A stretch of 64,000 bases of DNA, from positions 2,287,627-2,351,626 of the forward strand of contig NC_058495.1 of NCBI RefSeq assembly GCF_020382885.2, written 5' to 3'. The notes beneath the pieces are model-generated. The model worked only from the letters and a program-made list of their open reading frames with translations, did not search any database and was not told the origin of the DNA. Origin of the DNA: Scatophagus argus (taxonomy: Eukaryota; Chordata; Actinopteri; Scatophagidae). A program made the position numbers and the translations under genes. Below, in pieces: positions 1 through 12,583 of this stretch. How positions within the stretch are numbered: position 1 is the stretch's first letter; each line of letters begins with the position of its first letter.

Positions 1-627
1 GTAACACTGTGCTTCCTAGATTCAGCTCACATGACAAATATGACTGTTGACTTTTGGCTGTGGCCCACCACCACTAGGGCCCGCAGACATCATAACATCA
101 TGAGGCGACGCTCTGAGCGTGCTCACACTGTATGTCAAATGAATTTTAGATGGCACAATTGCATAGAAAGTCACAGCAAAGACACATTGCCACACTTCTC
201 TAGTTTATGAATTCTTCAAAGTGGTTTAAAATACCTGCCACATTCAGCCATTCACACATACACTCACACACCAGTGGAACATGCCATTAGAGCAATTTTA
301 GGGTTCAGTATTTTACCCAATGACAATCTAACCAGCTGTCACATGCAGCCGGAGATCAAGCTGCTTCCCTGTGTTGTATGTTTTTGTTCTAACAGTTTGT
401 TCTAAATAAGAGACTGAAAAAAAATATAAAAAGATTATTTTCATAGAGAAGGGACTGAAGGATAATAAGCAGCAGAGATCCTATGCAGGATCACGTCAAA
501 GAAATCATATCTATATGGTCATGGACATCTCAGGTCATTACATTGTGATCAACACCTGTTACAGCAAAAACACTCTGAGAATATTCTGTGTGCCATTAAA
601 TGGACTTTGTTCCCATCACTTAGGACA

Positions 628-683
628 GTGATGATGATGATCATGATGATGATGATGATGATGATGAGGATGATGAGGATGAT
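628..683. repeat. ATG/ATGATG trinucleotide microsatellite
   Basis: An interrupted run of GAT/ATG triplets in intergenic DNA. It yields a spurious methionine-rich open frame but has no coding support. Confidence 0.9.
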
Positions 684-733
684 TCCCAGTGTTTTGCTCA
701 CACTTGGTTCTTGTCAAGGCAAGTTTGATACAT

Positions 734-1098
734 CCATCCATCCATTTTCTATACCGCTTATCCGTCAGGGTCGCGGGGGAGCTGGAGCCTATCCCAGCTG
801 ACTACGGGCGAGAGGCGGGGTTCACCCTGGACTGGTCGCCAGTCAATCGCAGGGCCAACACACAAAGACAAACAACCACACACTCTCACACTCACACCTA
901 GGGGCAATTTAGAGTAGCCAATTAACCTAATGTGCATGTTTTTGGTATTGTGGGAGGAAGCCGGAGTACCCGGAGAAAACCCACGCAGGCACAGGGAGAA
1001 CATGCAAACTCCACATAGAAGGGCCCAGACCGGGATTCGAACCTGGAACCCTCTTGCTATGAGGCGACAGTGCTAACCACTGCACCACCGTGCCGCCC
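734..1098 (-). mobile_element. tRNA-derived SINE with target-site duplications
   Basis: On the minus strand the element begins GGGCGGCACGGTGGTGCAGTGG, an A-box-like start. About 50 bases later GGTTCGAATCC gives a Pol III B box. The body contains the common fish-repeat phrase for "gaattcgaacc...cccacgcaggcac" and ends in an ATGG/CATCC-type simple tail. The 13-bp sequence AAGTTTGATACAT lies directly on both sides (721-733 and 1099-1111). That is a target-site duplication, so the copy inserted by LINE-type retrotransposition and is nearly full length. The family name is not certain from sequence alone. Confidence 0.85.
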
Positions 1099-1111
1099 AA
1101 GTTTGATACAT

Positions 1112-3420
1112 GTCAGATAAAACCTTCTGTATACATACTATGGATAGTTATATATTCCACATAGTGGATATCAATTTCTATTCTTAACACAATATCAGTT
1201 TAGTTTAACAATGCCACCTCAAGGAGCTTCCCTGTGACTCAGGCTAACAGGACACCATCCCAGAAGCACAAGACTTAATCCCCAGCAGTGGATATGCTTC
1301 CATCTCTACTGAATTTAGGTCTGGTGTTGGTGAGTGGGAAGCCAATGAGGGATCATGAACTGTGTGGTAATGTCCAGGTCTGTGCGTTCTCTTTTTCAGG
1401 AGGTCTGCAAACTCAGAAACAGATGTAAGGAAGATCTTTGATTGAAAGAGACTCGTGGACAGTCAGATCTGGGCCAACACAATCCAAAGTGCAGTGGAAA
1501 TTCTAAGACTGAAACAGATTGCTGTGGTATCAGACATACTGACACACAGATCCAAGACCTACAGCATTACAAGGGAACATTACCAGACCTGATCAGACTG
1601 AATATCACTAGGACTGGGTCCTGAAGTCGCCCAGTCCATATTCTACCAACAGAGTCAACAGAGGGAATGAATAGAGACAAGAGATGCTACTGAGAGGATA
1701 TACAATATATACACAGATCCTTTAGACAAACCATCAGTCCTCATGTACTGTACTGTACACATTAGACAAATTCAGTTTAAATCTAAAAATCCTCCTAAAT
1801 CTAAAGCTCCATCCATCCATTATCTATCACTGCCTGTCCTTTGCAAATCTGAAGCCCCAGTTGTGGTGAAACAAGACTTCCAGCAGCTCCACAGCCCCCA
1901 GCTGGTCAGTGCAACAGTGCCACCATGTGGATGCAGGCTGCTTTACATGTGACAGACATCCTGTTGCATAACGCCAGCTTTGCAAACTGAAGGTGTGTGT
2001 GATGTGTGTGGGTAAAGTAAACGTTTCATTTGACGAATAAACCAAACCGATGACACTTCAGACTGCCTCGGATCTGTGAACCAATGATTTTCACAGGTTT
2101 TAGAATCGTGATACTGATACTTCAGTACTTCTAGCTCTGTGACATCCCTCTGTGACCACGAGCTGTGTGCCGCACTGCAGACTCTGCTCTTTCGTACAAA
2201 TCAACTTTCAAGTTAAATAAATTGACTCCACAGACTCTGTCATCAGTGTACTCGTATCAAGGATATTTTGGCTTCACTTCTGTACAGTGGGACAAGGTGA
2301 AGACACGTTGTCCATCCTTATATATGTCAATGGTCAGAACCAACTTCAGAGACCTCTGGAGCTCTTGTACAGTATTTATAAATTGCAAGAAATTTGATAA
2401 AAGCCTGTTTCCTACTGTAAGTTTGCAAGCAGGAGTAAAAGTTCTGTTAAATGCAGGCTTAATCTGTAAAACACAGCTTGAATACTACGTCTGAACACGA
2501 CCAAACCCAAGTCACAATCTGACTGGCCCCTGCGCTTCCCGCTGTGAGAAATGTTGACTTCCATCTTCCTATTAGTTTCCCCTTTTCTTTTCTTTTTTCA
2601 ACCTCACCACTTCTCTCTCTCTCTCTCTTTTTCTTTGTCCATGTCCACTTGTCTTTGCATGTCTTCACACCAATGTCATTTACCCTCTAATGGACTAAAT
2701 CACTTCTCCTCCCACAAGCCTCTGATGGCTGCCCACATTTCTCGCCGGGGGAAACTCGTCCTGGGAGGTGTTGTCAAGGCAGTTACATTTCAAACGTTGG
2801 ATGTGGTGACACTGCAGCAACCAGAGACTCTGGTTTATCTGCCTTCATTAGTGTTGGGGGGGGGATTGTAATGTCAACAAGCTGGAGAAAAGCTCTAGGT
2901 GACAAGCATCTTAACTATGGAGTGTGTTAAGAAAAGTTTAAACCTGAAGTGACAGAGAGTTTGCTGACATTCAGTTTATCCACGCTGACTCATTCCTGTG
3001 TCTTCACAATCAACATCAATAAAACCCATCAGACACATTTTCCTCTTTTCTGTCAGATGAATGAATCTCTATGAAAGAACTGGGTGTGTGTGTGTGGAGG
3101 GGGGATTAGACCAGAAAATAGAAAAAATGATAATCCCTCAATTGAATTTCATCCTCCTTTTCAAAACACGTGATTATGTAAAGGATATCTGTGACTGTCT
3201 AAACCTCTTCCACTGTCACACTGTGCTGCAAGAGACTCTTTGGGATTGTGTGTTAATACAAATAACCTGCAAAAGGTTTCATATTTTCCCTCTACAGACA
3301 AATCAATGACAGTGCTGACGTTTGTTTCATGAGCAAATCAAATGCCCCACTTTGAATTAATTGTCACTCTTAAGCCTGTAGGAGGTCTGAATTGTGTGTG
3401 TGTGTGTGTGTCAGGGGGCT
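1112..3420. other. Intergenic, no gene recognised
   Basis: Several short open frames are present, but none has splice context or recognisable protein similarity. A short TG run lies near 3391-3412, just upstream of the pth4 TATA box. Pol II regulatory elements for pth4 may lie here, but I cannot identify any beyond the TATA box. Confidence 0.5.
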
Positions 3421-3421
3421 T

Positions 3422-3429
3422 TATAAATA
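3422..3429 (+). promoter_or_regulatory. pth4: TATA box of the PTH-like gene
   Basis: TATAAATA lies about 80 bp before a good splice donor (GTGAGT at 3503). This suggests a short non-coding first exon of roughly 3452-3502 and an intron to 4571. A strong TATA box is usual for tightly regulated peptide-hormone genes. The transcription start is inferred from spacing only. Confidence 0.6.
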
Positions 3430-4574
3430 CTCAGGAGGTTGAACCTGAAGTCAGTTTAGTGTCTATTCATCAGAGGAAGCGGCTGTCACCAACAGGGACA
3501 ATGTGAGTACCTTTAAGAGCCCAAAGCTCAAACTGTGATCTAACTGATCTCTTTTTAATTTGATTTTCCATTTTTTTTTCATTCAGATTTTATTTTTTGT
3601 CACTCTTCTGTAATGTGCGTCTTCCTCTGTTATGTGACTTACGTTGTCCATCCATGTGGAAGAGATTTGTGATTCTTTCAGGCAACAGAACAGAAAAACG
3701 TTCCTTTTACAGTTAAAGGTATACTACGTAGAATTTAAAATAAGTGGGAGTAGCAGCAGCATTTGTGGACTTCACTGATTGACAGAGGTCATTCTAAGAT
3801 GTTCACATGGTTGTTTTAACATTTATGTAAGTTTTTCTTTGCAGCTTTAAACCAACCTGTGGACAGCCTTTCTTCTTCTTTTTTTTCTTTTTGTGTGCTT
3901 TTTTTTTGATTGACTAGAACTCAGTGAATTGATTGGCCGAGCTGATTAGGTTTAGACATGAGAAGTGAAATTGATTAGGCTCAGGGTAAGACTGTTAGAG
4001 AGAGGCTGAGTGGGAGGGTTTATTGCAATAAGAGTTGGATCAATCAAAAGGTATCCTATTTTTAAAAAGTCCAAAAATCTTCATTTGGATTCGAATTTAA
4101 ATAATATTCAATTTCATTTGAAAGACAAAAGCTTTAGTTTGTTTCTTCACAGAAAAAAGCAGCATGTGGAGCTTAAATTCAGCAGTTAGGTGGTACATTT
4201 TTTGATTTTTGATTTTTTTGATGATTCTATTATATTTAGACTCAATAGCTCTGCACTGCTCTGCACAGTCAAGATGTGTTCATCATTCATTAAATGAACA
4301 ATACTTTTTTTTTTTTTTTTTACACAGAAAAAAAATGGAGCTTAGAATTTTTTTTTCTTCTGTGTGATTTCATTTAAATATAACAGTTGCAATGAAAATC
4401 AGTCTTTGGTTGAATTGCTCTCAGATGTTAGACGAGGGGATGCGAGTGGATGTTTCTCCAGGGGTAATGAGCCAATGAAGCTGTTAACTGCCAATCTAAC
4501 TAAACAAATAACAGACACTAATCTAGAAACAACATATTTTTTCATACTCCCTGTTCTTCCATGTGTTCCAGAAG

Positions 4575-5379
4575 ATGCAGATGTCCCATAAGCCTGTGCA
4601 CTGGCTCACTGTCATGCTCCTTGTCATCTTTACAACTGGCCGGTGTCAACAGAACGAGAGGTAACGCGTCTAATTTCAATATTTTCACATGGTGCGAGCT
4701 ATGAAGGATTTGAATTACTTTGACTCAGAAGTGGAGTAGCTTAATAAAGCAGGGAAATGTTTGGCATACATTGTGTGTAGCTTAAAGTAATACTGCACTG
4801 TAAGGAATATTTTTAAATACGCAGAGAGACAGAATTCCAACAATTCAAAAAGATATTCACAAAATCAATTTCCTGCTCACAAACAGAAGAATAAGAATTG
4901 GCGGCTCAGTACTGGGAACCACAACAGAGTCAGAACAAAACAAATGTGATTTCTTGTCCGCTTTGTGGACGTGAGGATGTTTAATTCGAGTCCATTGATT
5001 TCTGTTTAACAAATGGCACAACTTAGAAATGGAAATTTATAAGAGGCTGACTCAAACCACAGTGATTTGGATAGATGGTTTTCAGATTTCCTTGTCTCCG
5101 CCCTGCAGCCGCAGAGCTGTGACTGAGCACCAGCTGATGCACGACCGTGGCCGAAACATCCAGAGTCTCAAGAGACTCATCTGGCTGTCCAGTGCCATTG
5201 AGGGTCTCCACACTGCCCAGACTCGCTCTGCTGCTTTCAGCCCCACAAAGATTCTGAACCTGGCTCTGAATCCAGCTCTACTTCCTGCTGCTGGGAGCCC
5301 CCAGCCCGCCCGTATGCAGAGCCTCCTGAGAGACTTCTTTAATCCCTACCTGACTCAAATACCAGACAGGGAGTCCTAA
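4575..5379 (+). CDS. pth4: Parathyroid hormone-like secreted peptide precursor (Pth4 type)
   Basis: Two coding exons, 4575-4660 and 5109-5379, join in phase to give 118 residues. Residues 1-24 or so form a signal peptide (MQMSHKPVHW, then LTVMLLVIF). The mature part follows an RR dibasic site and starts AVTEHQLMHDRG, the N-terminal receptor-activating motif of the PTH/PTHrP family (compare SVSEIQLMHN in PTH). The middle stretch SLKRLIWLSS with EGLHTA matches the amphipathic receptor-binding helix. The first ATG after the acceptor at 4571 was chosen; a second ATG two codons on is also possible. A strong signal peptide and the class B1 receptor ligand motif imply a secreted hormone or neuropeptide acting on PTH receptors. 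Assignment to pth4 rather than pthlh rests on the short precursor, the lack of the long PTHrP mid-region and nuclear-localisation stretch, and the cept1/dram2 neighbourhood. An alternative acceptor six bases downstream would remove the RR site. Confidence 0.8.
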
Positions 5380-5432
5380 CATTGCACTTTTTCCCTGGCA
5401 AAAAGCTACTCTAAACATTTTTGTTCATCAAC

Positions 5433-5438
5433 AATAAA
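5433..5438 (+). terminator. pth4: Polyadenylation signal of pth4
   Basis: AATAAA lies 54 bases after the stop codon, giving a very short 3' UTR. It is the first canonical signal downstream. Confidence 0.6.
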
Positions 5439-5439
5439 A

Positions 5440-8400
5440 CATCAAAAGCACAACCACAAAGATTTCCGTTGTGCCAAGAAACCCACTCAGCTGCAGATCC
5501 AAATGTCTTCAAGAGTTTAAAAGCAGATTTAAATTTTATCATTAAAGAAATATTTGAAATTGAACTTCTTGAGGTAGTTTATCAGTGGGGAGAACCACAG
5601 AAACTTGGCAATACAAATAAAACAATTTTCAAGCACGGGGATGATCACAAATGTAATCACTTTTTCCCTAAATAAAATAAAATACAGCAACACAAAAACA
5701 CGACTGAAGCATATTTTTGGTGAAAAGCACAGCGAGAACGACAAAAGACCTGCAACACTCTTCAGTACCAGATGATTCAACCAAGCTTAGCAATAACTCA
5801 CAACAGCTCACCGATTCGCCTGCTCCGTTTGCGTTTCTGTACATCAGCCTGACACCTGTAGGCGACTGCAGAGCTAGTGTTAGCTACCCGGACAACACGT
5901 CTGAGGCACGGTGAGAGCCTTGTCAGCGAAGAAGACAAACACAAAAGCCATTTTCAGCAGTTCATCTTTTGCTCAGCTTGGAACTCACAAGAATTCCCAC
6001 CAGCAACCAATACATTGTAAATGAAGAAATCATAATTTTAGCACTGTGTTATCTCACTAACAGACTAGGAACAATAAGATCGCTTTCACGCAGACATTTC
6101 TGTGTAACGAACATCAGAGCAGTGATCTTTCATCATTTTCAGGGCTGAAAACCAGGTTTGGTAAACAGAAGGCTAAAGTGACCATAACTTTTGGGACAGT
6201 GACCATAACCCTACTCTTTCAGTGGCAAAGCATAGCTTTTGCTGGGCTTAGGATGTGGTCCTGTGTGTGGTTCTTGCTGCACTCGATAAGACATTACCCC
6301 TTCTGATCCAGGAAGCAGCAAAACATATTAAGCAAACTAGTATATACATTTAATCTCTTTCACCCATTATTGCTTAGTTGAGTCCCCTCGACCAAGAGAG
6401 CCAGAAAACTCCTAGCTAAAACTGCTAGCTAACAAATGACAGATACTCACAACACACAGATACATAATATGTAAGTAAAAATGTGCAACAAAAGGCATAC
6501 CTGTTTGCACTGGTGACTTCAGGCTGATTTTAGACTGTTTGTTTCTCTCTTTCTTTTTGTGGTTGAGAACTTAATTGAAACTGAAGTGTTTTGTGATTTG
6601 GGGAACCAAAATATTCCGTTTACCAATGGATTAAGCTCTGAGACAGTGTGACTGGTCTTACATATATCTTACACATATTGTCTTCAGCTGAGGACTGTGG
6701 AGTCTGTCCTCCATCTGCAGTCTGGTTGGTGTTATGAAGGATCACTTCGCACCCCATATAAACAGGAAAAATGATTAAAGATGCCACACCTTAATATATT
6801 TCCTCATGTGAATGTTGTATTATTATAAAGAACGTGTCCTTTAAAGCTGCCGCTGCCACAGCCAATGGGGGATTTTTCAACTTAAAATGTATGAAATGTG
6901 CATGTTTATTATTGATCTGGACTATAGTTATAACAGTGCTTAAACCTATATGATGTGGTTGTATAACAATGACTGAATGCCTGTCATTTTATTCTGTGAA
7001 TATTTATATTAAACTTTGTGGATGCATGGATATGGTCTGTGTTTATGCATCTATAACTATCGGTTTAAACTTCGCCACACTTCTGTTTAGCTTAACATTT
7101 GCTAAACCAAAGTCGAATAACTTAACAAATGCAACTTAACACAATATGTTAGCACAATAAGACAGTCATGTTCTGGATTTCTGTACATGCTGTTGTTTGC
7201 AGAGAGCTGAAGTAAGAAAGACAGCCTACATACCAAGAGGTTATGGGATTGTGTCTTTTTAATTATTTCCAGAAAGAGAGGGGTGGAAAAAAATGGATCA
7301 AACATACTTAATAGCCATTAAAGCTATCATGTTAAAGTTATCATGTTAGCATTATCCATTACAGTCCCGCTCTTTATTTGGTTTTATTTGGTTAGAGGGA
7401 CATTTCAACCAAACCTGTTTTACAATATAACACTGCTAAAAACATCTCTAATGATATATTTATTATGCATAATGTTATATTTTCCTGTGTAATACTGTAA
7501 CACAATACTGTAGGGCTAATTAGCCCTGTAATCCAAGAACAAAACTGCACTTTTATTTCCATTTCTTCCTGACTGACTGATGAGAGTGCTGACTTTTTAT
7601 GTGAGGAAGGAAGCATCTAAACTCTAATGACTGAACGTAATGAAGATGACAGATGGCTTATATGCAGCCAGGATTTCCAGTTCCAACGCACGGGATAGCA
7701 GTAACATAGCATCAACAAAAACAAACAAACAAAAAAAGCCGAAAGATAACCCTTTTAGCCCCGCAGTTGGGAAAACACATCATTTTAAACCATACTGAGC
7801 GCTATTTACTCAGTGGGAAAACTTTTGGCAACATGGCCCCATACCAGCTGCAATAACTTAACAATGTAACTACCGTAAACTCAGACGAGCTAAAAGAGTG
7901 TAAGATCAAAGTCAACAACTAAGGAAAATAAACAGGAACGTCTTCAGAAAGGAAAGGACGTCATGAAGGTACTCGTACTGAACCACAAAAATACATACAG
8001 AAGAAGGGGGTGTCTTCACGAAATGGTAAGACTGATACTTCTATCAGTGCTATTCTGTGATGGACAAAGGCCAAGCGTATAAACTATTTATTTTTAGTTG
8101 CTGAAGGTTTCTTAGTTTACCTTTTCCCCAGAGGTACTTATTATTCATTCAGCTAATTAATAATCTTGATTAGCCGAGGTAGTGCTGGTAAACAAGGTAC
8201 CCCGATTTAACAAGGAATAATTGAAATATTAGATATATTTCCTAAAATTTACGATTCCTTCTAAACAGAAAGAAATTTCAAAAATAGTAAACAAGCTTTA
8301 TCCTCTAAATGAATGCTTCAGAAAAAAGGTAAATTTCAGTTTTAATTTAATTGTCAGCAATGCAACAGAAATGCATCATGGTCAAGTGTGAGCCAGTTTC

Positions 8401-8800
8401 AGTCCAGCCTTCTTTGTCGAATCATCTGCTCTGGTTTTCTTTCTTCTGTGGTTCTGTTTTTTTTTTTATTTTCAAGTCTGTTCGTCGTGTCTGCCATGAC
8501 AAAGGGCAGAAACAAGAGGTGAATCAGAAAATGAATGGATGGATTTATGGAAATATTTATTTATTATTATATTATGTATTTTTATTCTCTATACATAAAG
8601 TTGGGGTCAATGTTGGGTCACTTTGAAACCTGAGAACTTTTAAAGACTTTAACTGAAACACTATTCTGGTGCAAGCAACAGGAGGACCACATCTGAGAGA
8701 ATGAATTGTGTTTAAAGTAAGAAAGTTTTTGTCACTTGGAGAGCATTTGGAAAGTAACTGAATACATTTACTTTAGAAGCCTTCTGTACAATTTTGAGGT
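5440..8800. other. Intergenic between pth4 and cept1, no gene recognised
   Basis: AT-rich sequence with only short chance open frames on both strands. I see no conserved protein, RNA gene or clear mobile element. Confidence 0.5.
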
Positions 8801-9328
8801 ACATTATATAGACAAAAGTATTGGGACATATGACCATTAAACTGAATTCTAAACAAATAAGCATTAATATGGAGTTGGTTCCCCCCTTTGCAACTATAAC
8901 ATCTTCCATTCTTCTGGGAAGGCTTTCCACAAGAGTGTTTCTGTGGGAATTTGTGCCCATTCATGCAGTAGAGCATTTGTGAGGTCAGACACTGATGTTG
9001 GACTAAAAGGCCTGGCTCACAGTCTCTGGTCCACTTCATCCCAAAGGTGTTTGATGGGGTTGAGGTCAGGGGGTCTGTATGGGCCAGACAAGTTCTTCCA
9101 CACCAAACTCATTCAGCCATGTCTTTATGGACTTTGTGCACTGGGGCACAGTCATGCTGGAATAGAAAAGAACCTTCCTCAAACTGTTGTCCCAAAGTTG
9201 GAAGCAAAGCATTGTTTAAAATGTCTTGGTATGCTGAAGCATTAAGATTTCACTTCACTGGAAGTATGAGACTGAGCCCGACCCCTGAAAAACAGCCCCT
9301 GTCTGAATACTTTCACCTATATATGTAC
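8801..9328. mobile_element. Decayed non-autonomous DNA transposon copy
   Basis: The left end (TATATAGACAAAAGTATTGG) and the right end (CTGAATACTTTCACCTATAT, read in reverse complement) are imperfect inverted repeats. The interior (GGGAAGGCTTTCCACAAG, TTGTGCCCATTCATGCAG, GGTGTTTGATGGGGTTGAGG) is a sequence I know as very frequent in fish genomes. The copy is shorter than the usual repeat, so it seems to carry an internal deletion. Short open frames inside are not genes. The superfamily (Tc1/mariner, hAT or other) is not certain. Confidence 0.7.
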
Positions 9329-9394
9329 TTGTACTTTATTTAAGTATTTCCATTTTCTGCTACTTTCCATTTCTTCTCCACTACAATTCAGAAA

Positions 9395-9545
9395 CAGAAT
9401 CATCACCGGGCGCTGCACGCGGTCGCCCACTGCCCCGGGTTTGCTGTGTGTGTGTGCACGTCACTTGGGTGGGTTAAATGCAGAGAACAAATTTCGTTGG
9501 AGTGAGTTCCCTCCAATGACAAAATATGTCACTTTCACTTTCAGA
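9395..9545. repeat. Fish interspersed repeat fragment (SINE/LINE tail type)
   Basis: Contains CGGGCGCTGCACGC, GGGTTAAATGCAGAGAACAA and TTTCGTTGGAGTG, then a TGACAAAATATGTCACTTTC end. This order is typical of a common fish retroposon 3' part. It is recognised from memory of the motif, not by search. Confidence 0.6.
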
Positions 9546-10079
9546 AATTCAGAAATATATATATATTTTTTTCATTAAATTTATTTGACAACTTAACTTG
9601 ACAACAACATAACTAGTTGAACTATTTACTTTGCAGATTTGGTATAAAAAAACAAAAAACAAAATATATGGTAATCAATAAATAAATTATGATCTAATAT
9701 TACAGATTAGGAGAAACCTTTTTTGATGCCTGAGGAGAAAATCATCCAACATATGAACTACAAACTAATTAAAGTAATACCATTAAATAGTTAAGCCACA
9801 TTTACCAACTACAGAATAAAAATAATAAAACATTAAGACATCAATAAGTAACATACATAATTCTCAAATATGCCATTCTGCATAATAAAGGCTCCACATA
9901 GGGAACAACAAGAAGGTTTTGATTCTATTATTTATAAAATTTTACGAGAGTAGAATGTAAAGGCATGATTTTCAGCTGTGAAAGAGTATGTCTACACTGT
10001 CGCATTGCTACCTTTATTTTTTACTGAGTACATGATCTGAGTGCTTCTTCCTCCTCTGCCAAAAGCACAGAAGGGGGAG
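9546..10079. other. AT-rich intergenic stretch before cept1
   Basis: AT-rich with no open frame or repeat that I recognise. It leads into the GC-richer cept1 promoter. Confidence 0.5.
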
Positions 10080-10384
10080 GGGAGAAGGGTGTCAGGTACG
10101 GGCTTCCTGCCTGCGAGACGTAACTCTGGGTAAAGCTCGCAGTTAAAAAAAAGACTGCTTCGCGAGATTCCGGGGTGGCTAACGTTACGTTAACTAGCTT
10201 GCTGTGACAACCACAGTGACACCGGTCGTGGCTATTCGCCTACACCTGCAAACGTTTCGCCGGTATTTTAAGTCATTCAGTGAAATTCTAAAAGAAACTG
10301 CACACAGAAGGGTCCTGTTTGTCGACTTGAAGCGCCCTCGCCACCCGTCGGACTGTCCGCGGTTCTCGTCCTTTAATCGGCCAG
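10080..10384 (+). promoter_or_regulatory. cept1: cept1 promoter and probable 5'-UTR exon
   Basis: Composition turns GC-rich and CpG-containing here. TCGCGAGA at 10160-10167 matches most of the TCTCGCGAGA element found in TATA-less housekeeping promoters. A donor (CCAG then GTCAGT) at 10384/10385 ends a likely non-coding exon that would splice to the acceptor at 11831. The start of transcription is inferred. Confidence 0.55.
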
Positions 10385-11943
10385 GTCAGTCAGTGTTACA
10401 TCCGTCAGTTCAGCAACTCGCTAGCTGTCTTTGGGTTAGCTAGTCAACCTAGCTTAAGCTAGCCGCTGTCTTCACGGGGGGTGCCTGTAGTGTAGTTTGA
10501 GTAAATCAGTTTCCTTAATGGACAGTGGCATTTCCAGTAATTCAAGCATAACAAAGCGAGCCATCAGCAAGCCAGTAACTTTATATTGCTAAACTGACAC
10601 GAATCTTTCGTAGCTACTTGCTGAGCGATCCTTACAACCACCCCAGCTAATGCTAATCCTCAACATCAGCAATACTGATGTTAAGTTGGCTGTTAGCAAG
10701 TAGCTGTGTTAGGCAGCGTTAGCAAACCACTGAAGCAGATAGTTTGTTGTCAGTTTGTTGCTGACAGTCATAAGAATTAGTTTGTCAGCAAACATACGGT
10801 CCGTCAAATGGGTGTTTCACGCTGTCTTTGATTTTTACAGTGTTAATAGTAAACTCATAAACACTGGATAAAGACTTGTCTGCATGTATATGTGGTGTTC
10901 TGTTCCGAGTCTAATATGTTATAGACATCAGGTAGTTTGAATGTTCATTTGACAGCACCACAAGCCTGATGTAATTAAGCGTACTAACAATAACACGTGT
11001 GATAGTTCAGACAGTTCTTGCTGATTATTTTGGTTCCCGAGAGCTGAAGTCCACTGGCACCCATGACGGGCCTGATCTGTGAACTTTTTTGAGTAACGAT
11101 TAAGTCAGTCATTTCTCAAGACACCATCTACACATTATAGCTTCTCCAATGTGGCCATTCGCAGTTTCTCTGCTTTATGTCATTGTAAACTGAATTTCTT
11201 TGGGGTTTTAACTGAATGATTAACAACCAAATAAACTTAGAAAATGATCATCAGATTGATTAATGATAAAAAAAATAATCATAGACAATCCTCACTCAGG
11301 TCGTTTTCCTCTGACGTCATGTCAGGGTGGAAAGCTTAAATGCTGACCTGTCATACTGCTGTGTTTCAGGTTTCCAGTCGTATAAACAGAAATCATCATT
11401 TCATTGCTTCCCTATTCATCCGTAACTGAAAAGGCAATGGATAGTGACAGACACAGAGGGACATGGGGCCACATTTTGTGCAGTGCTGCCCAATGATAAT
11501 GTTAGCTTGGAAGTGGCTAATGTTAGCTGTTGTCTGGTGGTAGCTAATGGATTATCAAATACGATGTTCTGCCTTGAAAGATGTCCCAGTGCTACTCTGG
11601 ACTTTCAGTATCCGTTGTGTTTTCAGTTGCCAATCGATTGCTTTGCAGTGAAATGACTCGTCAGGTTAGTTCAGTTAGTTAGATCAGTTTATATGACTGC
11701 TGTAACACAACAGGTGTGAATATGGTCTATTGATTACAGCCTTTGTAAAACGATTCATGAGTTTGGTTAAGCTTTCATATATCATGATATTTTCACTGGA
11801 CGGTATTGTAATATTGGTTTCTTTTTCTCAGGTACTGTCCAACCTCATCCTGCCCCACTGTGGATCTTTAAGCCCACAGGCAGGACAGTGGCAGAGGCAC
11901 AGCCAGAGCCATCAGGGATTAGACCAGCAGGCAGCAGGGCTCC

Positions 11944-12541
11944 ATGAACACTACGGTGCAGCAGCAGGGGGGGAGCCTGCGTTCTCGCCGAGGCCTTGGT
12001 CGGGATAAGGACCCTGGGCAGAGCATGGGTATGGAGACGGCCTGCTGGCTTGCCCCTGGAGTGCTGCGAAGGCTGATTGAGCTGCCGTCACCTCCCCTCT
12101 CCCGACACCAGCTCAAGAGACTGGAGGAGCACAGGTAACAGTGATTTATGCTCGTCAGACTGAAGTACCGCATGTGGAGTTATTTAACGCTATCCACAAG
12201 CAAAAGTCTGCAACTCAACTAAACAGATCTCTTTTAAACTTTAATTTTGTTACTGTTCCTGACAGAGGTGTTCATACTGAATGTCTTTTAAGCCCTACAG
12301 TGGGTTCTGGTGTTGTAAATAAGGTTAGCACATCTATCAGAGGATAAACAATAACAATAACAATACAACTTCTGCATTTCATGGTATTTAAAGTACCAAG
12401 AGTAAAAAAAAAGAAAAAAAGAAAAAGATCTACAATCAGATTTTCAACCCAAGGCTGCACAGATTTTAAGGTTATTACAAATGTTTTGATATTTGTACAG
12501 TGACTTCCTGTACCAGTATCATAAGAGTTGTTGTTAATTAA

Positions 12542-12583
<42 letters not shown>

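Noticed and set aside
607-801. Methionine-rich open frame
   Set aside because: It is produced by the ATG trinucleotide repeat and runs into the SINE.
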